In this document: piece after piece, positions 16,833-25,949 of the stretch
Numbering within the stretch: the first letter of the stretch is position 1
Layout of the letters: every line of letters begins with the position of its first letter
Assembly: GCF_000684975.1 (NCBI RefSeq)
Contig: NZ_BAXZ01000024.1
Span: forward strand, 1-64,000
DNA length: 64,000 nt
Reading direction: 5' to 3'
Source of the DNA: Paraburkholderia acidipaludis NBRC 101816
GTDB lineage: Bacteria; Pseudomonadota; Gammaproteobacteria; Burkholderiales; Burkholderiaceae
The notes under the pieces: generated by a model
What the model was told of the DNA's origin: nothing
Databases searched by the model: none
What the model saw: only the letters and a program-made list of their open reading frames with translations
Position numbers and translations under genes: made by a program

Positions 16833-17678
16833 TCAGTGCTGCATCGACCGTGCGGCGAGCAACTGCCGATGGCGTGCTTCGGTTTCTTCGTCGGCGGGAA
16901 ACATGGATTCCAGCCGTAGCTCCTGAGCCGCAACGTTCTGCGGCGTGCCCACGGTCGTGACCATCGAGAAATAGCGAAGCACGACACCCTCGCTGACGAA
17001 GCCAAGTGGAATGACGGGCATCATGGACGCGGCAGGCGACCCATGATGCGCCTTCCAGTCGCGCGGCACGTCGGGATAGGCCAGCAGTTCGTCGAGCAGA
17101 TGCTGCGTGCCGGCGTCGATCACGCGCCCCACCGATTCGCGATACACGCGTTGCAGCAGGCTGCGCGAGACCGTGTCCCAATCGGCCACGAACGGACGCA
17201 TCCCCTGAGGATCGAAGACCAGATGGAGCATGTTGCGCGGGCTTTTGCGCGCAGCCATGTCGATGAAGCAATTAAAGAAGCGCGGTGCGGCTTCGTTGGT
17301 CATCAGAACGTTCCAGTGACGATCCATCACGATCGCCGGGAACGGCTCGTGCTGGCGAACGACCCGCTCCAGCGCGCGAATGACGCCATGCATCTCCTGC
17401 GCATTCCATGCCGCCTCCGAATACAGCGGTGCGTAGCCGGCAGCGAGCAGCAAGTCATTGCGCTCGCGCAGCGGCACATCGAGCGTTTGGGCGAGCGTCA
17501 GCAGCGTGTCCCGGCCCGGCACGCTGCGCCCGCTTTCGATAAAGCTGATTTGACGCTGCGAGATACCGGCGTCGAGCGACAGATCGAGTTGACTCACGCC
17601 GCGCAGATCGCGCCAATAGCGCAGCAAACCACCGAGTTCGTTCACCGGCGCTTTCGAATCGAGGCTGGTGGCATTCAT
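16833..17678 (-). CDS. XRE-family regulator with MmyB-like ligand-binding domain
   Basis: This 281-residue regulator has an N-terminal Cro/C1 helix-turn-helix (about residues 12-70; LRYWRDLRGVSQLDLSLDAGISQRQISFIESGRSVP). A long PAS-like MmyB ligand-binding domain follows (about 105-270; PAIVMDRHWNVLMTNEAA, later TVGTPQNVAAQELRLESMFPADEET). MmyB-type regulators commonly control a neighbouring dehydrogenase or lipase. ATG 17678 has an AGGAAA site upstream. A perfect ATTACAT-N3-ATGTAAT palindrome sits about 75 bases upstream and is a candidate autoregulatory operator. The downstream SGNH esterase is a candidate co-regulated gene. Confidence 0.9.
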   Translation of the reverse strand: MNATSLDSKAPVNELGGLLRYWRDLRGVSQLDLSLDAGISQRQISFIESGRSVPGRDTLLTLAQTLDVPLRERNDLLLAAGYAPLYSEAAWNAQEMHGVIRALERVVRQHEPFPAIVMDRHWNVLMTNEAAPRFFNCFIDMAARKSPRNMLHLVFDPQGMRPFVADWDTVSRSLLQRVYRESVGRVIDAGTQHLLDELLAYPDVPRDWKAHHGSPAASMMPVIPLGFVSEGVVLRYFSMVTTVGTPQNVAAQELRLESMFPADEETEARHRQLLAARSMQH

Positions 17679-18084
17679 CGTGTTTCCTGATCGAGTTGGA
17701 TGAAAACGAAAAGACGACAACGGAAGAATAGAAGCCGCCATGCATGGCGCCAATTACATCCCATGTAATCATTGCACCGCAAAGTCCGCACCGCCAGCCA
17801 GTGTCCATGAGCCGAAGTCGCCGAAGAATAATCGGTAGCAGAACAAACGAGCAAGGGGACAATTCCACGCGCACATCTCGTCAGACAAGGCTGTTGCGAT
17901 TCGCCACCGCAACGGACCCGTCGATTGATCTCCACGCCGAAGTGGTCCATATTCAAGCTAACGCTTTCTTCCATCGTCCACCGATCCGCACTATCCCGCA
18001 CTATCAGGCATCGATTTTGCGGCGCCCCCTGACCCGCCGCTACGCCAGCGCGCATAGCGGCAGTCAGTCCGATCTCTCGACGCT
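17679..18084. other. Intergenic region with operator-like palindrome
   Basis: This 406-base, comparatively AT-rich region lies between the divergent XRE regulator and the zinc-ribbon protein gene. Apart from the palindrome at 17753-17769, I see no convincing small gene. Confidence 0.5.
17753..17769. promoter_or_regulatory. Perfect palindrome ATTACAT-CCC-ATGTAAT
   Basis: A perfect 7-base inverted repeat with a 3-base spacer lies 75 bases upstream of the XRE/MmyB regulator start, in an AT-rich part of the intergenic region. Size and symmetry match a dimeric helix-turn-helix operator, so autoregulation by the XRE protein is the simplest reading. Inference. Confidence 0.5.
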
Positions 18085-18945
18085 ATGGTTTTTCCCATGT
18101 CCAAAGAATTCGAGCGGGTCGAGCCTGGCTTGCGGCAGTGCCCCTGCTGCGGGACCAGGCTCACTGGACCCATGAAATTCTGTCCCGAATGCGGGGCGAA
18201 CCAGATGAGCGCGTCTCCCCGGGTGGAGGCGGCAAGCGAAATCCCGGCACCCCGCTCGCGACAGCAGTTCTATGCCTTCGCCAGCGTGGCCGTGTTCGCG
18301 CTCGCATTCGCCGCCTACGGGATCGCGCATCACGAAGAAAAGGAATCAACGCCGGTTCAGATGGCCAACGGGTCGGTGCTCGCGCCGCAAGTGGTGGCGA
18401 TCCCGGCCGCCCGTGCCACCGACGACGACGACGAGCCGCCTGCGGCCCCGCAAGCGTCACCTGAACTCACGCCGCCGCCGGCGCCTCGCGTGGCGAGTCT
18501 CGACACCGTTCAGCACAATGCCGATGCGCGAGTGAGCCCTCACGAGGAACGCGTTGCTGCCCGCAAGACCAGCGCAAACATACATGCCGACGTGGCCAGA
18601 AATCTCGCCATTGCACGTGCGAGTCTGGACAAGAGCAATCTTTGGCCGGCACGCAGGGCCATCATGAGCGCGCTCGCCGAAGAGCCCGGCAACGGCGAAG
18701 CGCTACAGATGCAAGCCGAACTGGTTTCGCGCGAGCAGGAGCGCGACGCCCTGCTTGGCTACGCCCGGTTATGCGCGCGTGAGGGACAGTGGGTTTGCGC
18801 GTGGCAGAATGCGGGCCACGCCCTGACCGTCGACGCGTCGAGCCACTCGGCGAGCGAGTTGCTCTCCCGCGCCATTGCGAAGCGTGGAGCGAGCACGGCG
18901 GGAAGCCTCGACGCGGGCCCGCCCGCCGATGACGTCGATCAGTAG
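18085..18945 (+). CDS. Zinc-ribbon, single-pass membrane protein with TPR-like C-terminus
   Basis: This 286-residue protein begins with a zinc ribbon: Cys19-x2-Cys22 in CPCCG and Cys33-x2-Cys36 in FCPECG. One membrane helix follows at about residues 62-80 (FASVAVFALAFAAYGIA). Then come an acidic/Pro-Ala-rich linker and a helical region (about 165-265) resembling tetratricopeptide repeats. It carries the motif CAx4WxC at Cys230-Cys238, also present in the protein at 54075, which shares the same overall plan. The ribbon would be cytosolic and the repeats periplasmic. The function is unknown. An alternative ATG lies at 18097; neither start has a clear ribosome site. Confidence 0.75.
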   Translation: MVFPMSKEFERVEPGLRQCPCCGTRLTGPMKFCPECGANQMSASPRVEAASEIPAPRSRQQFYAFASVAVFALAFAAYGIAHHEEKESTPVQMANGSVLAPQVVAIPAARATDDDDEPPAAPQASPELTPPPAPRVASLDTVQHNADARVSPHEERVAARKTSANIHADVARNLAIARASLDKSNLWPARRAIMSALAEEPGNGEALQMQAELVSREQERDALLGYARLCAREGQWVCAWQNAGHALTVDASSHSASELLSRAIAKRGASTAGSLDAGPPADDVDQ

Positions 18946-19295
18946 TCTTATGGTTGGCGATCTGCCGCGGGTCTCAATACCACCCGGAAGCGCGCCTTGC
19001 CGCGCATCGTTCGATCGTAGGCATCCGCCGCGCCCGCGAATGGACTACGCAGGGTTTCCTGACCGGCGCGCCCCCGGGCCTGCTGCCCAAGCCTGCTGAC
19101 TGGCCGGACAACGCGCGCCTTTGCGGGCAGCGGCAGCGTCGCTGAAGGCAAGCCGAAAGCCCCGTTACACTTCAGAATCCTCATTTTTCGCCGTTACAGT
19201 ATTGATGGCATGTCTTGTTGCGCCCCGGCGGAAAGGCCGGTTCCGGGAAAGCCAGCGTAGACGGCCTTGAGCGAACAATCAGCTTTCTTAACAGC
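18946..19295. other. Intergenic stretch, no gene recognised
   Basis: This is a 350-base spacer before the multi-PAS GGDEF-EAL gene. Short Arg/Pro-rich frames on both strands look non-coding. If translation starts at a TTG at 19215, the last 81 bases would be coding. Confidence 0.4.
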
Positions 19296-22187
19296 ATGGA
19301 AAACCCTGAAATCGACGCCGAAAGCGAATACTCTGTGCCGGTCCACGGTTTGCCCATGCCTGTGATCCGCTACGATGCGCGCGGTCAACGGCGCCACATG
19401 AATCGCGCGGCGATCGCGACGATGAGCGCCGCATCCGGGCCCGAGCCGCGGCTGTACACCGAAGCCGAACTGCTGTCACCGCAAACGCTGCAGCTCTATC
19501 TCGACGCCATTCTCGAAGTCGCCGCCACGGGTGCCGCGCGCAAGCTCGAACTGTCGTTCGACGGCATGCCCGCGACACGGTGCGAGCACTATGTCGTGCA
19601 GTTCGTCAGCGACCCGCTGCAGGACGCCACGCCCGGCGTACTGGCAATCTGGTTCGACGTCACCGCGCGCAAACGCGCGGAAGCCAAGCTGCGCGAACGG
19701 GAATCCTTTCTCGAGTCCCTGCTCGATACCATTCCCATTCCCGTTTTCTCGAAGGACCGCGAAGGACGGTATCTGCATCTGAACAAGGCGTTCGAGGCAT
19801 TTCTCGGCGTGCCGAAGCAGCAATTCGTCGGCAAGACCGTGTTCGAAACCAGCCCCCGCGAACTGGCGCAAACCTATTTCGACATGGACGAAGCGCTCTT
19901 CGCGAGCGGCGGCATCCAGCAATACGAATTCAAGGTTCGAAACGCGCGGCGCGAAGTGCGCAATGTGGAATTCAGCAAGGCGGTCTTCCACGACGGCGAG
20001 GGCCGCCAGGCCGGCCTGATCGGCGCGATTCAGGACATTACCGAGCGCAAGCGCGCGGAAGGCGAACAGCGCGCCCAGTACGAAAAGATTCTCCAGCTCA
20101 ACAAGCGCCTCGAAGACAAGGCGCGGGAACTCTCCGAGGCGCGCGCGCAGTTGATGAACGTGCTGCACACCATTCCCGACATGGTGTGGCTGAAGAGCAC
20201 GGCCGGCGTCTTCATGCTCTGCAATCACGGCGTCGAGCGCTTTGTGGGCAAGTCGAAAGCCGAAATCCTCGGCAGAACCGACTATGATTTTTACGAAGCC
20301 GATATGGCCGATTTTTTTCACGAACGTGAAAAAGCGGCAATCGACGCCATGCGTGTTTGCGTCAACGACGAATGGGTGGTCTCGCCGGCAACGGGCGAAC
20401 GTGCCTTGCTCGAAACCCGCCGGCTGCCGGTGCTCGACGCGCGCGGCACCGTGACGGGCGTTCTCGGCGTGGCGCGCGACATGACCGAGCGGCGCCGCGC
20501 CGACGAAACCCTGGCCCGGCGCGAGCGCGAATTCAGAACCCTCGTCGAGCACTCGCCCGACACGGTGGCGCGCTACAGCAGGGATTTTCGGCGCATCTAC
20601 GTCAATCCGACTTTCGCCTCGCTCCTCACGAACGGCGCGGCAGCCCTGATCGGCAAGACACCGGCCGAATCGCCGGGCGGCCCCAATATGGAGCTTTACG
20701 AGCAGCAGCTCGAAGCAGTCTTTGCCACGGCACGCGACCGGGAATTCGAATTGAGCTGGGGCGAACCCGGCGGCAAAGAGCTATGCCACCTCATCAGGCT
20801 GACGGCGGAGCTCGGGGCGAACGGCACCGTGGAAACAGTGCTCGCCGTAGGGCGCGACATCACGGAGCTGCACGCCTCGCGGGAAAAAATCCATCGCATG
20901 GCGTATTTCGACGCGTTGACGGCACTGCCGAATCGCGCCCGGTTCAACGAGTACCTGCGCCAAACCATCGCCACCAGCGCGCCCGGGCACCTGACGGCCG
21001 TGATGATGATCGACATGGACCGCTTCAAGGGCGTCAACGACACGATGGGTCATGCGGTGGGCGACGAGCTGTTGCGCGAAGCAGCCGTGCGGCTGCAGGC
21101 TTGCGCACGACCTGGCGACACGGTCGCGCGTTTCGGCGGCGACGAGTTCGCCGTGCTGCTGCCCGGGATTCGCGAGCGCTGCCTTCTCGAACAGATTTCC
21201 GCGCAGATCATCAAGCGGCTCGACGAACGTTTCCTGCTGGACGGCCGGGAGGTCTTCGTGTCGTGCAGCCTTGGCATCGCGCTGCATCCCGTCGACAGTA
21301 CCGACGCCGAAGACCTGCTGAAGTACGCGGATTCGGCCATGTATCTCGCGAAGCGCTCGGGCCGGCGAGGTTTTCGCTTCTACACGAAAGAACTGACCGT
21401 CGAGGCGACCGCGCATCTGCTGCTCGAATCGGAACTGCGCCGCGCGATCGATCAGGGCGAACTCGAACTGCATTATCAACCGCAGGTCTCGTTTCGCAAT
21501 GCCGAAGTGATCGGCTCCGAAGCCTTGCTGCGCTGGAACCGGCCCGGCGTGGGCTATGTGTCGCCCGTGCAGTTCGTGCCGGTGGCGGAGGAAACAGGCC
21601 TGATCGGCGATCTGGGCAAGTGGGTGCTTCGCGAGGCCTGTCGTTCGGCATCCGAATGGAATTCGGGAAGCAAAACGCGCCACAAGGTGGCCATCAATCT
21701 GTCCGCGCGGCAGTTCCAGTTTCGCGACCTGGCCGTGACGGTGAAGGAAATCCTGGACGAAACCGGCTGCCGGCCCGAATGGCTCGAGTTCGAGATCACC
21801 GAAAGCCTGCTGCTGGAGGAAGACGATGCGGTAACCGGCACGCTTCAGGCCTTCAAGAACATGGGGCTTTCGATCGCCATCGACGACTTCGGCACCGGCT
21901 ACTCCGCGCTTGCCTACCTGGCGCGCTTTCCGATCGACACGATCAAGATCGACCGTACATTCGTGCAGCGCGTTACCACGGACCGGCGTCATGCCGAGCT
22001 CGTGAAGGCGATTCTTTCCATCGCCCGCTGTCTTGGGCAGCAGGTCGTCGCCGAAGGGGTCGAGACGATGGAGCAGGCCGCGTTTCTCGATGCTCACGGC
22101 TGCCAGGTCGCCCAGGGCTTCCTCTACAGCAAACCGTTGCGCAAGCAGGATATCGCGGCGCTGCCGCGCTACCTCAAACACCCGTGA
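19296..22187 (+). CDS. Multi-PAS GGDEF-EAL cyclic di-GMP turnover protein
   Basis: This is a protein of about 963 residues with no obvious membrane segment. Four PAS-like modules occur in the first 530 residues, for example LDTIPIPVFSKDREGRYLHLN, LHTIPDMVWLKSTAGVFML and VEHSPDTVARYSRDFRRIYV. A GGDEF domain follows, with an intact RFGGDEF near residue 613. The EAL domain is also intact: SEALLRW near 740, plus DDFGTGYSAL and ITESLLLEE. Both domains keep signature residues, so diguanylate cyclase and phosphodiesterase activities are each possible. ATG 19296 is the conservative start; an in-frame TTG at 19215 would add 27 residues. It is encoded alone, convergent with the MDR gene. Confidence 0.93.
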   Translation: MENPEIDAESEYSVPVHGLPMPVIRYDARGQRRHMNRAAIATMSAASGPEPRLYTEAELLSPQTLQLYLDAILEVAATGAARKLELSFDGMPATRCEHYVVQFVSDPLQDATPGVLAIWFDVTARKRAEAKLRERESFLESLLDTIPIPVFSKDREGRYLHLNKAFEAFLGVPKQQFVGKTVFETSPRELAQTYFDMDEALFASGGIQQYEFKVRNARREVRNVEFSKAVFHDGEGRQAGLIGAIQDITERKRAEGEQRAQYEKILQLNKRLEDKARELSEARAQLMNVLHTIPDMVWLKSTAGVFMLCNHGVERFVGKSKAEILGRTDYDFYEADMADFFHEREKAAIDAMRVCVNDEWVVSPATGERALLETRRLPVLDARGTVTGVLGVARDMTERRRADETLARREREFRTLVEHSPDTVARYSRDFRRIYVNPTFASLLTNGAAALIGKTPAESPGGPNMELYEQQLEAVFATARDREFELSWGEPGGKELCHLIRLTAELGANGTVETVLAVGRDITELHASREKIHRMAYFDALTALPNRARFNEYLRQTIATSAPGHLTAVMMIDMDRFKGVNDTMGHAVGDELLREAAVRLQACARPGDTVARFGGDEFAVLLPGIRERCLLEQISAQIIKRLDERFLLDGREVFVSCSLGIALHPVDSTDAEDLLKYADSAMYLAKRSGRRGFRFYTKELTVEATAHLLLESELRRAIDQGELELHYQPQVSFRNAEVIGSEALLRWNRPGVGYVSPVQFVPVAEETGLIGDLGKWVLREACRSASEWNSGSKTRHKVAINLSARQFQFRDLAVTVKEILDETGCRPEWLEFEITESLLLEEDDAVTGTLQAFKNMGLSIAIDDFGTGYSALAYLARFPIDTIKIDRTFVQRVTTDRRHAELVKAILSIARCLGQQVVAEGVETMEQAAFLDAHGCQVAQGFLYSKPLRKQDIAALPRYLKHP

Positions 22188-22196
22188 ACGCCGCGA

Positions 22197-23219
22197 TCAG
22201 AAGCCTTCGAGCACCAGCTTGCCGCGCGCCCGGTTGCTTTCCACGAGCTCGTGCGCGCGGCGCAGGTTTGCGGCGTTGATGGTCCCGAAGCTCTCGTTGA
22301 ACGTCGTGCGCAACACGCCTTCGTCGATCAGCGAAGCGACCCGGTCGAGCAAGCGGTGTTGCTCGACCTGATCCTTTGTCGAGAACATCGAGCGCGTGTA
22401 CATGAATTCCCAGTGCAGCGCGACGCTCTTCGTCTTGAGCTTGCGGAAGTCGAAGATCTCGGGGTCGTCGATCAGCGCGAGATGCCCCTGCGGATTGATC
22501 GACGCCACGATCTCGTCGAAATGGCGGTCGGTCTGGTTGAGGCTCGCAATATAGTCCACGCCCTCGAAGCCGATGCGCTTGAGCTCCTGCGAAAGCGGTT
22601 TCGTATGGTCGATCACGTGATGCGCGCCAAGGTCGGCCACCCATTGCGTGGTCTCGGGCCGCGAGGCCGTGCCGATCACCGTCAAGCCGGTCAGCTTGCG
22701 CGCGAGCTGCACGAGAATCGAGCCCACCCCACCGGCCGCGCCGATCACGAGCAGCGTCTCCCCGGTGGGCGCCGCGCCCGCCGTGCTCTCCGGCACCTTC
22801 AGCCGGTCGAACAGCAGCTCCCAGGCTGTGATGCTCGTGAGCGGCAGCGCGGCCGCCTGCGCAAAGCCGAGCGTTTGCGGCATGTGGCCGACGAGGCGCT
22901 CGTCAACCGCATGCAGCTCGCTATTGGTGCCCGGCCGCAGCAGCGACCCCGCATACCACACGCGATCGCCGGGCTTGAACAGCGTCACGTCGCCGCCAAC
23001 GGCGCGCACCACGCCGCTCGCGTCCCAGCCGATCACCTTCGGCTGGCCGGCCTCGGGCGCCATCCTCACGCGCACCTTGGTGTCGACCGGATTGGCCGAC
23101 ACCGCATGCACCTCGACCAGCAGATCGTGCGGACCGGGCGCGGGCTCCGGCAGTTCGAGATCCACGAGCGATTCCGGATCGCTGATGGGCAGATTGCGAT
23201 AGTAGCCAACGGCCTTCAT
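22197..23219 (-). CDS. Zinc-independent MDR (quinone oxidoreductase-like) dehydrogenase
   Basis: This is a 340-residue medium-chain dehydrogenase/reductase. The N-terminal GroES-like domain shows VHAVSANPVDTKVR and VIGWDASGVV. The Rossmann half carries LLVIGAAGGVGSILVQLARKL. The four structural-zinc cysteines are missing, which fits the quinone oxidoreductase/ZntA-like group annotated as 'zinc-binding alcohol dehydrogenase family' but lacking zinc. The N-terminus MKAVGYYRNLP is typical of that group. The LysR gene 194 bases upstream on the same strand may regulate it. Likely substrates are quinones or enones. Confidence 0.9.
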   Translation of the reverse strand: MKAVGYYRNLPISDPESLVDLELPEPAPGPHDLLVEVHAVSANPVDTKVRVRMAPEAGQPKVIGWDASGVVRAVGGDVTLFKPGDRVWYAGSLLRPGTNSELHAVDERLVGHMPQTLGFAQAAALPLTSITAWELLFDRLKVPESTAGAAPTGETLLVIGAAGGVGSILVQLARKLTGLTVIGTASRPETTQWVADLGAHHVIDHTKPLSQELKRIGFEGVDYIASLNQTDRHFDEIVASINPQGHLALIDDPEIFDFRKLKTKSVALHWEFMYTRSMFSTKDQVEQHRLLDRVASLIDEGVLRTTFNESFGTINAANLRRAHELVESNRARGKLVLEGF

Positions 23220-23413
23220 GGTCGATACCTCCAGCTGACAATGTTAGGAAGCGGAAGTCCTGGCCCCGTGGATCCGTTCACGCGGCCCGGCCGTCCGTCA
23301 CAGCTCGATCATCGGTCAGCGCGCACGGCCCGGAAAGCGGCGTCGCGAGGAATCAGCTTCAAACCAAAATTGAAAATGGCCGCCGAACCCAAACCCGGCG
23401 GGGCCGGCGGGCT

Positions 23414-24313
23414 TCAGGCGGCATAGGTGGAAAGGCGTTCGCGCAGCAGGTCGCGCAATGCGTTGACGGTCGGCGAAAGCATGGTCCGGTGGGCACAGAC
23501 GAGATGCAGCGGTGCGCTCTCGCCCTCGAAATCGGTCAGCGCCGCTTCGAGGCGCCCCGCCTTGAGATCGGCCAGCACGTCGAGCCGCGATTTGTAGGCG
23601 ATGCCCCGTCCCGCCAGCGCCCAGCGGCGCACGAGATCGCCGTCGTCGCTGCTGCGGTCGCCGCGCACGCTCACGACCGTTGCTTCGCCGTTCTTGAGGA
23701 AGGTCCAGCGGTCGTGCAGCGTGTCGCTCAACGCATAGCGCAGGCAGTTGTGCTGCGCGAGCGCGGCGGGCGACCCGGGGCGCCCGTGACGCGCGAAATA
23801 GTCGGGCGAAGCACAGAGCACGCGGCGGTTCTCGGGTACGAGCGGCAGCGCCACCAGCGTGGAGTCTTCGGGCACGCCATAGCGGATCGCAAGCGCGATC
23901 GGCGCGCGGAACATGTCGGTCACGCTGTCGCCTGGATGCACCTGCAACGAAACGGCCGGGTGCTGGGACTGGAATTCGTCGAGCCAGACGGTGAGCACGT
24001 TGCGGCCCAGATCGGAGGGCACCGAAAGCGACACGGTGCCGCCTATCGTTTTGCGCCCGTGGGCCACGGCGTTCTGGCCCGCCTCCACCTGCTCGATCAC
24101 GTTGCGCGCGTACCGAAGATAGCCTTCGCCGTCGGGCGTCAGGCGCAGGCTGCGCGTCGATCGCGCAATGAGGCGCGTGCCCAGCTCCGCTTCGAGGCGC
24201 TTGAGGCCCGCGCTGGCAACGGCGGGCGTGAGGTCCAGCTGCCGTGCGGCAGCCGAAAGACTCCCGCTGTCTACCGCGCTGATGAAAATGACGAAATCTT
24301 CCAGTCGTATCAT
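23414..24313 (-). CDS. LysR-family transcriptional regulator
   Basis: This 299-residue LysR-type regulator has an HTH at about residues 15-60 (GSLSAAARQLDLTPAVASAGLKRLEAELG), with the 'LTPAvaSaglKRLEaeLG' variant of the DNA-binding helix. A substrate-binding domain follows (TVSLSVPSDLGRNVLTVWL). ATG 24313 gives the standard start MIRLEDFVIFISAVDSGSL. It lies upstream of the MDR dehydrogenase in the same orientation, which could be a target. The effector is unknown. Confidence 0.9.
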   Translation of the reverse strand: MIRLEDFVIFISAVDSGSLSAAARQLDLTPAVASAGLKRLEAELGTRLIARSTRSLRLTPDGEGYLRYARNVIEQVEAGQNAVAHGRKTIGGTVSLSVPSDLGRNVLTVWLDEFQSQHPAVSLQVHPGDSVTDMFRAPIALAIRYGVPEDSTLVALPLVPENRRVLCASPDYFARHGRPGSPAALAQHNCLRYALSDTLHDRWTFLKNGEATVVSVRGDRSSDDGDLVRRWALAGRGIAYKSRLDVLADLKAGRLEAALTDFEGESAPLHLVCAHRTMLSPTVNALRDLLRERLSTYAA

Positions 24314-24407
24314 GGGCCGTTGCGTGAAAGCAGTCGTGTGCCAGGCGAGACTGTACACGAAGCGGCGCGACGACCCATGCGTCTATCAGGAGTGCTAGTT
24401 GCGCTTC

Positions 24408-24809
24408 TTATATCCAGATGTCGTTTGCGACTGTCCTTTCGTTTTCCGCTTCGCCGGTGTTGACCACGCCTCGCGGTTCGATCAGCAACAGTTTCACCTC
24501 CGCCTGCGCGTAAGGTTTATGTTCGACGCCCTTTGGCACTACACCCATCTCGCCCGCCTGCAGTTCGATCGCCCCGTCGCGCAGGTCGATGCGCAAAGTC
24601 CCTTCGAGCACGATGAACGTCTCGTCGGTGTCGTGATGCGTGTGCCAGATAAAATCGCCGAGCAGCTTCACGACCTTGAACTGATAGTCGTTCATTTCGG
24701 CGACGACGCGCGGCTGCCAGTGCCCTTCGATCCGGCGAATCTTGTCGAGCAGATTGATCGTCTGACCTTGGCCGCGTCGCTCAGGCGCGCGGGAGGAATC
24801 GATGTCCAT
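24408..24809 (-). CDS. Cupin domain protein
   Basis: This 133-residue single-domain cupin shows motif 1 as WHTHHDTDETFIVLEGTLRI, carrying the metal-binding His and Glu residues, and motif 2 as VVPKGVEHKPYA. Such proteins are small metal-dependent dioxygenases, isomerases or sensor proteins; many in this group have no known reaction. ATG 24809 is selected from several in-frame starts because it gives the common N-terminus before INLLDKI. It is monocistronic as far as the sequence shows, about 95 bases from the LysR start. Confidence 0.85.
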   Translation of the reverse strand: MDIDSSRAPERRGQGQTINLLDKIRRIEGHWQPRVVAEMNDYQFKVVKLLGDFIWHTHHDTDETFIVLEGTLRIDLRDGAIELQAGEMGVVPKGVEHKPYAQAEVKLLLIEPRGVVNTGEAENERTVANDIWI

Positions 24810-25021
24810 GACGGCTCCGTTACAGTGGGTTTCAACAGAGCTTAGGCCAGGCGCGCGCGAGGCGTCTTGAACGATTGTGCGCGGCATTTAAGCGGATCCT
24901 GCAGGCACGCCGCCTGCGCGCGAACCTTTCGTGTCCCCCTTCAGCCGCGCCATCGCTATGTCAGTTCCGCGCCATCCTGGGCGCGTAGGATGGTTGCCTG
25001 GCACAGAACGAGAGGCGCCCA

Positions 25022-25819
25022 ATGGATTCGTTCCCGCTCTTTATTGTCGGTGCGCCCCGCTCGGGAACGACCTTTCTTTGCTCGCTTCTGAACGAGCACC
25101 CGCTCGTTCACCTGACCAATGAATGCCGGATCTTCGCTCTGCTGAAGGAAACCCTGGACGTCGGCAGCAGCCGCCCGGATCTGCTCAGCCAGCTCCATCG
25201 GGAATCATTCGTCCGCTTCGGCGCTCGCACGCTTGGGCCCTGGGTCGAGCGCTTCTATCGTGAAGCACTCCATATTTCCGCGCCGATCTGGGGCGACAAA
25301 CATCCGCCCTATGCCGACCCCACCATACTCTCCGGCCGCCTCGGCTCCGTTGAGCGCTTGCCGCGTTCGGGCTCGTGCCTTCGGCTGATACGCGAACTGC
25401 TGCCGCATGCGCGCTTCATCCATCTCCACCGCGATCCCACCCGCGTGGCCAACTCTCTGGTGCGCAAACGCTGGATTGGGTCGGTCGATGACGGCGTTCG
25501 GGTCTGGGGACAATACGTTACGGAAATTCTCGACTTCTTCGACGAAGTGCCCGCGAACCAGACGTTGACGATCGCCTATCGCAGTCTCGTTGAGGATCCG
25601 GATACGATCATTGCGCGCCTCGGCGACTTTCTCACGCTGGCAGACCCTTCTTCCCTCGGCAATTTTCTGCACGCGCAGCGCCGCACGCCCACACCGTTCA
25701 GCGACCCCGTTACCGATCTTGCCGATCTCTACATTGTCCCGAACACCCCGCCGACCGATGCCAAGCTCCTCGCGCTCGCGCAAGACGCGGCAACGCGGCT
25801 GGGTTATGGCGCTGCCTAG
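25022..25819 (+). CDS. Sulfotransferase-family protein
   Basis: This 265-residue cytosolic protein begins with the PAPS 5'-phosphosulfate-binding loop FIVGAPRSGTTFLCSLL. A 3'-phosphate-binding segment follows near residue 135 (ARFIHLHRDPTRVANSLVRKRW), the two hallmarks of the Sulfotransfer_3 family. It would transfer sulfate from PAPS to an unknown acceptor. A GAGAGG site precedes ATG 25022. It is 131 bases upstream of the M20 amidohydrolase on the same strand; an AGAAAT/ATTTCT palindrome between them suggests the latter has its own promoter. Confidence 0.88.
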   Translation: MDSFPLFIVGAPRSGTTFLCSLLNEHPLVHLTNECRIFALLKETLDVGSSRPDLLSQLHRESFVRFGARTLGPWVERFYREALHISAPIWGDKHPPYADPTILSGRLGSVERLPRSGSCLRLIRELLPHARFIHLHRDPTRVANSLVRKRWIGSVDDGVRVWGQYVTEILDFFDEVPANQTLTIAYRSLVEDPDTIIARLGDFLTLADPSSLGNFLHAQRRTPTPFSDPVTDLADLYIVPNTPPTDAKLLALAQDAATRLGYGAA

Positions 25820-25824
25820 CGCGA

Positions 25825-25837
25825 AGAAATTATTTCT
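25825..25837. promoter_or_regulatory. Palindrome AGAAAT-T-ATTTCT upstream of M20 hydrolase
   Basis: This perfect inverted repeat (6-1-6) begins five bases after the sulfotransferase stop and lies about 113 bases upstream of the M20 gene. Related GAAAT-N3-ATTTC sites occur upstream of the carbamoylase-like hydrolase (30368) and the AsnC regulator (27667). It is a candidate site for the Lrp/AsnC protein encoded in the same cluster. Inference. Confidence 0.4.
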
Positions 25838-25949
25838 CGAAAGCCGCGGCGATTTCGACGGAATTTTGCATCTGACCGCCAATATCGATACCGGCGATTG
25901 TCGTGCGCCTATAGGATAGGGAGACCCATCCTGGAAAAGGAATAATCCC

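Noticed and set aside
20357..22279. A 640-codon plus-strand frame within the GGDEF-EAL gene
   Set aside because: It is in a different frame of the same DNA and very Arg-rich; the real frame contains intact PAS, GGDEF and EAL motifs.
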